This document shows, piece by piece, positions 56,524-64,000 of a stretch of DNA of 64,000 bases (position 1 is the first letter of the stretch; each line of letters opens with the position of its first letter). This DNA comes from Acorus gramineus (taxonomy: Eukaryota; Streptophyta; Magnoliopsida; Acorales; Acoraceae): positions 806,001 through 870,000 of the forward strand of contig JAUJYN010000030.1 in assembly GCA_030737835.1 (NCBI GenBank), in the 5' to 3' direction. The position numbers and the translations under genes are program-made. The notes under the pieces were generated by a model that saw only the letters and a program-made list of their open reading frames with translations, was not told where the DNA came from and searched no databases.

Positions 56524-59500
56524 CTATGCATCTGTGAGGTTACTGTGGAAGTAGTTGGAGCTCTTGATGTAGGAAAATTCCTCGAATGATCCATGAGCGA
56601 AGCCTTCAACATGGGATATGTGTTTGATGATCTTGGTCCACTCCGGACCATCACGGTGGACACACCGCCTCAAGAGTTCAGGGCTGATCCTCAGTTCCAG
56701 CCTTTGCAGTTGTGTTGTAATGCCTTGCAACCAATCTGGCAAATCTTCCATCTTTTCATCTAACAATGATAGATGTTTGAGGGAGCTCAGATTGTCCATC
56801 TTTTTCAATTTGGGACATTTTTTAAGGTTGAGGTCTGCTAATTTATGAAGATTTGAGATGGCTTCTAGACGAGGGCAATCCCATATTTGTGCCTTCTTAA
56901 TGGATGCAGAGAAGTCCGTCAGTGTGCTGAGGCAATTGGCTTGATAAATATATAGTTCTTCCAAAGATGTTGCATGCTGGAATAGACACCCTGGAATAGA
57001 TTCCAGCTTTGGACAACCATCAAGTGTTAGTTCCTTGAAACAAGGCAATAATGGTGTCTCTTCATTAGCCAACCATTCTGTGAGCTGCCAGCTTTCCCAG
57101 TTTGGCATATTTCTAATATGCATCTTTTCCAACTTCGGAAACCCTCCCTTAGTACTACCACCAAAAAACTCAGGACCAGCATTCACGATAGAAGTGGCAC
57201 CTTTGATTCCAAGGTAATTCAATTGGGGAAGCTGTCCAAGAGATGGGAGATGTTGGAATGATTTGCAACGGATCAAATCCAACCTTCTCAGGTTAGGAAG
57301 GTACGTCAACCAACTCGGTGATTCTTGGCCAAAGAAACCATTGATTTCAAGTTTCTCAATGCAGGATGGGGGACAAAGCTCCTCAAAGACTTGCTCGATT
57401 CTCTCTTTGTCTTCCTCTTCTGGATCCACGACTCCATCATCACAATGTAGTTCTGCATGAGTAAGGTGGGGCATATCCCGAAGAGCTGCCTCTTTTGCTT
57501 CATTTCCACTTCGCACTCTCTCTAGGTGATACAAGATGATTCTTGTGAGCTCAGAGAGAGATTTCAACTCTTCCATATTGCTTTTATTGTCTTCATTTGC
57601 CGCAACAAATCCTTTCAGCACGCGAAGATCTTTCAAAACTTCTTATGCCTAAGGGCATGTTTCTTAGCATAGTATTGAGGAGATCAAGGGATCTAAGTTT
57701 GTGCAACATTACAATACCATTGTGAAGGTTGTGCAAGTGTTCACACTCTTGGATGAGCATGAATTGTAGGTTAACGAGGAGAGCCACAGATTCTGGTAAC
57801 TCTTTAATTCTTGTTCTAGAAATATCTAGATATCTCAAGAATGTAAGATTTCCAATGCTGTTTGGGAGGGCCTTAATTTGTGTATCCGAAAGACACAAGG
57901 CCCGCAGTCGCTTAAGTTTGTAGAAAAGATCTTCTGGAATGTTTTCTAATTGTGGAATTTGACATATGATTGTCCTCAAGATACCATGCACGTTTATTGC
58001 TTTTGGGATCATCTTGATTGCATCATCCACAAGAGAGATGCGTCGGGGCTTGGTGGAGGTGTTTACAAGTCCTTCAAGGTTTCCACAATAGCACTCGCCA
58101 TTTGCCAATGATATGGCCATTTCTCGTACGAGATCGTGCATTGTACATCCATACTCATCATAATAGTAGGGATCTATTTTGAAAAGACATCTTTTCACTA
58201 GTTCCCTGAAATAGTCTTCTGCTATTTCCTCGAGAGAACTATGTCCTCTACCTGATACAAATCCCTCTGATATCCAAAATTGTGCTACAAAACGACGTAA
58301 CAATACCCAATCCTTTGGGAACAAAGAGCAATAAGTGAAGCATTGTTTGAGATGAGATGGGAGGTCTTGATAGCTCAAGTACAAGGCAGGAAGTATCCTG
58401 TTTGGAATGTCCTTAAAATACCAAACTTCATTATCAAGAACCTTTTCCCACTCCTTAGCAGTCACATCTTTTGTCCTAAGAATCCCCGCTATGGTTTTGA
58501 TTGCTATAGGAAGACCATGGCATTTCTCAACAATTTTCTTCCCGGTATCCTTCACACTCTCTTCAATACTTTCTTTCCCAAACACAGTTTTGGAAAGTAT
58601 TATCCAACCATCATCATCGCTAAGTAAATTCACACTATGAATGTGGATCGCACTCATCTGTCTTGCTATGAGTTCATTTCTAGTTGTTATTAAGATTCTG
58701 CTACCAATGGTGCCCTTTGAAGAGCTGGTTGTAGGGTATTTACCCAGAACCATGCATCCCACACATCATCCAAGACAAGTAAGAAATTCTTGTCTTTGAC
58801 ACTTTCTAAAACTAATGGGGCAAGTTCAGCACACTCTTGTGCTTCCCCAGAGCTACGCCGAGCTGATCTGATGAATTGTTTCATGAGATCAACATCAGAA
58901 AAGTTTTGGGATAAGCACAACCATATTTTCTCATCGAATTCACTCTGAATTCTCTCATTGTTATAGATTGGTTGAGCAAGAGTAGTCTTTCCAATCCCGC
59001 CCATACCAGTAATCGCAAACGTAGCATTTTTTGGTTGGTTCTTATCTAATAACATATCTACTAGAATATTCACATTTTTTTCAATGCCGACGACATCAAA
59101 CTCTGAATATACAGGAGATGTCTTTGGGATTACTCTGTTTACCCTTGAAACTATACTGTCCTCATGGCTAATCAATGGAGTTAGTGATAGATCAGATTTC
59201 TCCTTAAAGATGTATTCCAGCCTAGCATTGACACCCTTAATCTTGTTCCCGATTTCATGGTGGAATGCAATTCTTTGGAGACAAGAGAGATGTGAAGGAT
59301 AACAACAACGTACCATAGAATACGCTGAACCAATTTTTTGCTGAAGCTCCATGTGCTTGGCGGCTCTGGTCTCACACTCGTCGATGATGTCGTCGGCATC
59401 ATACATGATGTCTCTCAGCTTGTTGAGCCAGATAGCAACAGCATTATCGTTGGCCCCCTTCTTTTGTGCATCGTTGAGGAACACTTTGATCATATTCAGC

Positions 59501-59615
59501 TTTTGCTCCAGCCTTTTGAGTTCTTTGTTGATGCCGCGTACCATCGTCACCTCATCTTTTGCCATATTGATGACAATATCGATGATTCGAGACATGAGAG
59601 GGTCCAAAATCATCA

Positions 59616-59619
<4 letters not shown>
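56524..59619 (-). pseudogene. CC-NB-LRR resistance gene (RGA-like), two frameshifts
   Basis: This encodes an intracellular immune receptor of about 1,030 codons, if read through. The start is the ATG at 59619, just inside a (TC)n leader repeat. Visible in order: Rx-type coiled coil with YDADDIIDECE (residues 73-83), P-loop GMGGIGKTTL (205-214), kinase-2 LVLDDVW (281-287, the final Trp marks the CC class), then after a shift GSRILITTRNE, GLPIAIK, MHD motif in CTMHDLVREMA, and leucine-rich repeats to the end. Frameshift 1 lies at 58716-58720, where one A is missing from an A-run on the coding strand. Frameshift 2 lies at 57635-57638, where there is one extra T. Both are in homopolymers, so sequencing error is as likely as real decay. 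No other stop breaks the frame, which argues for a recently active gene. Confidence 0.9.

Positions 59620-59646
<27 letters not shown>
59619..59646. repeat. (TC)14 microsatellite in the CNL leader
   Basis: An uninterrupted TC run, followed by (AC)5 to 59656, directly upstream of the start codon on the - strand. Length changes here would alter the 5' leader but not the protein. Confidence 0.9.
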
Positions 59647-59656
<10 letters not shown>

Positions 59657-59710
59657 TTATTAGAAAGGGTTGAGAAATGCATTGTGGTTTGGAGCTCCTC
59701 CATTCTATGC

Positions 59711-59716
59711 TTTATA
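59711..59716 (-). promoter_or_regulatory. Probable TATA box of the CNL gene
   Basis: On the - strand CTCTTTATAAAGC lies about 95 bp before the start codon, leaving room for a short leader that includes the (GA)n repeat. It is a good match in a good position. Confidence 0.5.
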
Positions 59717-59719
59717 AAG

Positions 59720-60116
59720 AGCAAATTCACCTTTAATTGTGGGTGAATTAAACTATACCAATAGCTTTGGTGAAGCAAAGAATGGAGTAGGATTGGGGGC
59801 CACTTCATTCCATATTTTTTTTTAAGAAAAAAGGGGCACACTCTTTGAAATAACTTTAAAGATGCCCAGTATTCCAATGTATCAATTCCACACAAAGCAT
59901 ATTAGATGTGGTGGAAGAAAAAGGAATATCTAATTAAGAAGCAAAGGATATAGCTTTCAGAGGAATAAATTTTTAACTGGTTATTCCCGTAGATTTGATT
60001 TGTGCTACAATCCTTACATTCTGAAACGGTTTCTTTCACTTCCGAGATAAGATATAGGTATAGCTTACACAACAAGATATTGTTAGTTTAGCCCCTGAGT
60101 GGACTCACGACTTTAA
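59720..60116. other. Upstream region of the CNL gene
   Basis: It has no gene. It contains poly-A/T stretches and ends at the target site (TTTAA) of the solo LTR that begins 60117, so an LTR stands about 500 bp upstream of the CNL start. Confidence 0.6.
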
Positions 60117-63004
60117 TGTCACGCCCCAGGGCCGGCTGACCCCGGGACGCGGCAAGTGTATATATGATATCAGTAAACAGGAGTTCAATAATATACTCAC
60201 ACAACAACTCAAATGACAACACAGATAAAAGCAGGGCTGACATGATATATACATCAAATGCGGAAGCTAAAGACTGAGTCTGTAAATCAAAAACATATTA
60301 CAGACTCGATACATAATCAACTGTCCTGTGAGAGCCAATATATACAATGACATCCAAATACAACACAAACGCGTGCCCACGCACGGAATATAATACATAC
60401 AAGCAAAAGGAATGCTGATAGCCTCTGATACTCGCGGGACGTGGCGCTACTCCGCTACTGATGAAATCCCTCGGGGAGCTCCTCCTCTAGATCCGACTCA
60501 GATAGCACTGGAGAAAAATATTATGCGAGGGGTGAGCCACACGCTCAGTGAACAGCACAACCCATGCATCACAATTCATATTAACCACAACCAGATAATC
60601 TTAATCCACAATTTATATTAAGCACAACCCTTTCCAACGCCGGGGTAGTCTCTACACGGATCCAACGAAGGGAACAGAACAGCCTATCCATCGCATATGA
60701 TCCACTCGGATCCACAGACAACACACCCTAACAAATCTAACGTCCTGAATTCCTAAGAATTCCACCAGGGCGCATAACCAAGATGCGTGGAACATGCATT
60801 ATAACAATAAAGAGGTTCGAATATTAACGGGGAAAGAAATCCTTGGGAGGGCAGCGTGAGGTCCCGATATAGGACATCCCGACAACCAAACAAGGAACAC
60901 GGAGTACCCTAGCCCGGGTCTCACCACTGTCCTCGCGAGGCCCCTCCCCTATAATATTCACTACGACAGGCTAATAATCACATGCTCGCATTTTATTTAA
61001 ATAAATTAAACTAAATAGGAACATACATCGGTCGGGGCTTTCCAACATGGAAACATGATAACAGGGTGCATGTTTCTCATACGGGTCTTAAGGGTATAAG
61101 TTCCTAGCATAAAAATCTAGGGTGGCATGCATACTACAGATTATCATGCTTACACAGTTTTCATATGAAACAGGTTAATATTTATTATGGTGCCCCACGG
61201 GAGGACGGTACACGCCCAAGTGCATGTAGCGCCTCCCTACTGGGTTGGATTGTCCCACTCACCGGAGATCGGGTCGTCGCACGACCGTCCGTCAAGATCT
61301 GCAAGACAGGGTATCAACTTGGTGAGTAAAATCCACAAATACCCCAAAATACATTAAAAATACTCTAAAAATACCCAACACTCGGGCAAACGTACATACG
61401 GCCCGTACGCACGCTAGCCCGAGCACCCCGACTCACTCCCGCACCACCAGGCAACCACCCGCACGGCCACCCACCCTCGGATGCGCCGCCGCGCCTCAGC
61501 CCGCGCACCCAGGCGCACCACCGGGCCCCTGCCCGCACGCCTGTACCCGCAGTTGAGCCACCCGGGTGCACCGCGCGCCCACTGCGCCCCGCCGCAGCAA
61601 CCCGCGCGCACCCCGCACACCCCCGCGCGCACCACGCGAGCACATCGCACGCCCCGCGCGCCCAGCGCCTCGCCCCTCGCGCACCCCGCGCGCACCACCA
61701 GCTCCGTCCCGCGCACACTCGCGCACACCACCAGCCTCTACCCGCGCGCACGCCTGCGCCTCAGCCCAGCGCCCCGCGCGCATACTCCTCTGCAGTGCCC
61801 AGCGCCCAGCGCTCAGCACCCTCTCCCAGCACCCGGTATCCGTGACCCAGCGCCCGACGCTCAGCGCCCAGCACCCGGGACCCTCACCCAGCGCCCACGC
61901 GCACGCCCGCGCAGCACGCGCCCAGCGCGCCTGCCAGCCGGCCCGCGCTGCCTGCCTGTGCGCATCGCCGAGTGGCCCGAGCACCGCTCGCCTGCACGCC
62001 CGGCACTGCCCGCCTGATGCCCGAGCACCTCCTACCCAGCATGCCTGCGCGCCTAGCCTGCCTGCCCGGCCTGCCAGCACGCACAGCCCAGCCGGCCTAC
62101 CCCGCACACCTAGCCCTGCCGGCCCTGCCCAGCACGCCCGCAGCACCACCCTAGCGCACCGCGCGCACGCCTGCGCGCACACACTCGCTCGCCCGGCCAC
62201 CTGGTGCGTCTGCCTGCTGCGCCCGCTGCCAACTCACCCGGGACTGCTAGCCTCCCTGCCCGAGCTCCTCTACCACCAACCACCGGCCACCCCAAGGCCT
62301 CCGACCACCACCCACAGCCCTCCGACGGCCACCCACCGCCGCCGACCACCACCCAACCTCAAATCCACCCTCCTAACATACATCTAAGCATGAAAAGAGA
62401 GGAAAAAGGGCTTACCAAGGGGAGGAAGAGATGTTCGGTTGCTCTCCGCGCACCGAAACCTTTTCCCAAAGGCCTCCACCGCCGGGATCTCCCTTGGCCC
62501 TCGAAATGGCCCAAAACAGGGGAGAAAAGAGAGGGGGAGAAGGGGCAAAACTCGCCGGAATCCGGATTTGAAAGCACCGGGGTGTAGATCGGGACCCGAT
62601 CTACACTTTCTATGCTTTAGGTTTTTGGGTTTGAGGACTCTAAAGGGCTCAAATCAAAGAAAAGGAGAGATGGGAGAGAGAAAATACATTTGGAAGGGAT
62701 GATAAATAGTGCTAGACATTTCTCACCCCTCTTATATAAAGTCAACTCACTTAAAAACCCGGATACGCCCCGGAACTGTGAAATTTTGGAAACGTTACCG
62801 GAATTCGATGAAATTTTCGTGAGAGGCCTAAAATGGCACCAGGACACCAAATATGCAGTTAGATTTTCAATCGGAGTCCTCTAACTCAGGACGATAGCTA
62901 ACAGTCCAAAAATTACCGGTTCCAATCAAAAATCGAAAAAAATGAAAAACTGCCAGAACGCTCCAACGGTTACCAGCAGGCTAAAAAGTGACACATATAT
63001 AACA
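60117..63004 (-). mobile_element. Solo LTR, class A (2888 bp), TSD TTTAA
   Basis: It is flanked by TTTAA at 60112-60116 and 63005-63009. On the - strand: TATA 62731-62737, full dyad 62582-62606, donor CTTG|GTAAGC at 62415/62416, GC-rich zone 61400-62230, microexon 61263-61298, acceptor TTTTTCTCCAG before 60510. A deletion near 60628 removed the (TCACCC)n block that other copies have here. In this copy one frame stays open across all three predicted exons (more than 100 codons), although without an ATG. Confidence 0.92.
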
Positions 63005-63319
63005 TTTAAAGCGCATCTTGGTGTGTAAGAGATGTGTTTACATAAAAGCACGAAGAATCTTCTCCCATCAGGAGATCTGAGACTAAACCCATGGTTATAA
63101 TGAGCGGAGTATCTTGGTCTGCATAATGAAGGTTATGAGGGAAGTATATATTGAAGTACCAACTAAAGCTTTTGTATCAAGGATGTGACTTGCTTACTTC
63201 TCTGAAAAGCAGAATGTGGACTACCCCTTCTTTTTTACTTCAATCATGTGAGGATGACAACCCACAAACACAGGAGGTTTTACCACATTTCAAGAATGAT
63301 TTGATTTGCATGATTCGTT
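63005..63319 (-). other. CNL flank fragment, copy 3
   Basis: 63110-63319 repeats the CATAATGAAGGTTATG, ACCAACTAAAGCTTTTGTAT and TCAATCATGTGAGGATGACAA phrases of the other flank copies, and is closest to 44290-44480. It is cut by the next LTR at 63320 within the GAATGATTTGATTTGCATGA phrase. Confidence 0.65.
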
Positions 63320-64000
63320 TGTCACGCCCCAGGGCGGCCGTCCCCGATACGTGGCAAATATATATAATATAAGCAGTCTATACAGGAGATCAATAAAATA
63401 CTCTAAACAACATCGAAAATGACAACACCTACAATAAAGCAGCTGACATAATATATACTAATAGCGGAAGCTCAAACGACTGAGTCTGTAATTCAAAGGC
63501 ATATTACAGATCTGAATACATAATCAATTGTCCTGTGAGAGCCATTATACATAATGACATCCAAATACAAGTATGTGCCCAAGCACGGAATACAATACAT
63601 ACAATCAAGTAGTGGATGCTGATGATCCACTACTGCTTATGTGCCTCGGGGAGCTCCTCCTTCAGATCCGACTCAGATATAACTGGAGGAAAAGAATATG
63701 CGAGGGGTGAGCCACACGCTCAGTGAATAGCACAACCCATGCATCACAATTCATATTAACCTCAAATAATTATAGTCCCTAAAACGGGAGCAACAACACA
63801 TTCTAGTGGGTCGTTTCATCGCCAACCCACCTCCCCCCTCACCCTCACCCTTTCCGGGGGGTGACATGGGCCTCTTGGGGCATACTAGACTGCTCTCCAC
63901 CCCTGGTCCACCCGGTAGCCTCTCCCACACTCCGTAGCCTCCACCTGGTATACTCCCACTATCAGTATAGTTCGACGCATTGGAGGTACCTACGGACGGG
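63320..64000 (-). mobile_element. LTR, 3' part, running out of the window
   Basis: It starts TGTCACGCCCC after the flank TCGTT. It shows the terminal palindrome, exon 3 (acceptor TTTTCCTCCAG before 63684, reading SESDLKEELPE then a stop after a few codons) and a (TCACCC)n block near 63837. Whether it is solo or part of a full element cannot be seen. Confidence 0.85.

Noticed and set aside
59620..59895. N-terminal extension of the CNL frame with an ER dipeptide run
   Set aside because: The ER run is only the translation of the (GA)n microsatellite and spans the probable TATA box. The ATG at 59619 gives the normal coiled-coil start.

Overview
This is a stretch of nuclear DNA from a flowering plant. 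It carries plant-type genes (a nepenthesin-like aspartic protease and a CC-NB-LRR resistance gene) and very large Ty3/gypsy LTRs in many nested insertions. The protease gene is intronless and extremely GC-rich, which would fit a monocot, but that is only a hint. I saw no tRNA, rRNA or CRISPR.

Layout. 1-7728: a decayed Ty3/gypsy element on the + strand (5' LTR tail, primer binding site, broken gag-pol, polypurine tract, 3' LTR) plus the tail of an older LTR. 7729-12244 and 16001-17282: remains of a second retrotransposon family (3' tandem repeats, polypurine tract, LTR), hosting solo LTRs at 8102-11299 and 12245-16000. 17283-24064: an AT-rich gene island with the aspartic protease gene (18161-19564) and small DNA transposons (a TIR element with 8-bp duplication at 20858-21455, a hAT-like end, a foldback element, a CACTA-like end). 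24065-42719: nested, tandemly duplicated and recombined LTRs. 42720-59900: a resistance-gene region with one nearly complete CNL gene on the - strand (56524-59619, two single-base frameshifts) and several dispersed fragments of CNL 3' flanks, interrupted by solo LTRs 44796-48210 and 51202-54276. 60117-63004: another solo LTR. 63320-64000: the start of one more.

About two thirds of the window belongs to one large-LTR group (about 2.9-3.8 kb per LTR) with three U3 classes. Class A begins TGTTATATATGTGTCAC, class B begins TGTTATGCCTGTGTCATTTGG, and class C is distinct at its U3. All six LTRs that can be followed to both ends in clean sequence have perfect 5-bp target duplications and no internal region, so they are solo LTRs. 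A chromodomain-like fragment at 31667-32016 and the integrase tail at 3724-3960 point to the chromovirus (Del/Tekay-like) branch.

The most unusual observation is inside these LTRs. Every copy that covers the region keeps the same apparent three-exon layout: a donor after the leader, a 36-37 nt microexon between a consensus acceptor and GTGAGT, then a third exon. The GC-rich sequence between them diverges freely. In the 36-nt copies one reading frame stays open across the microexon/exon 3 junction and usually ends at the same stop. This looks like a spliced leader, or a small spliced gene, carried inside the LTR. It needs RNA evidence.
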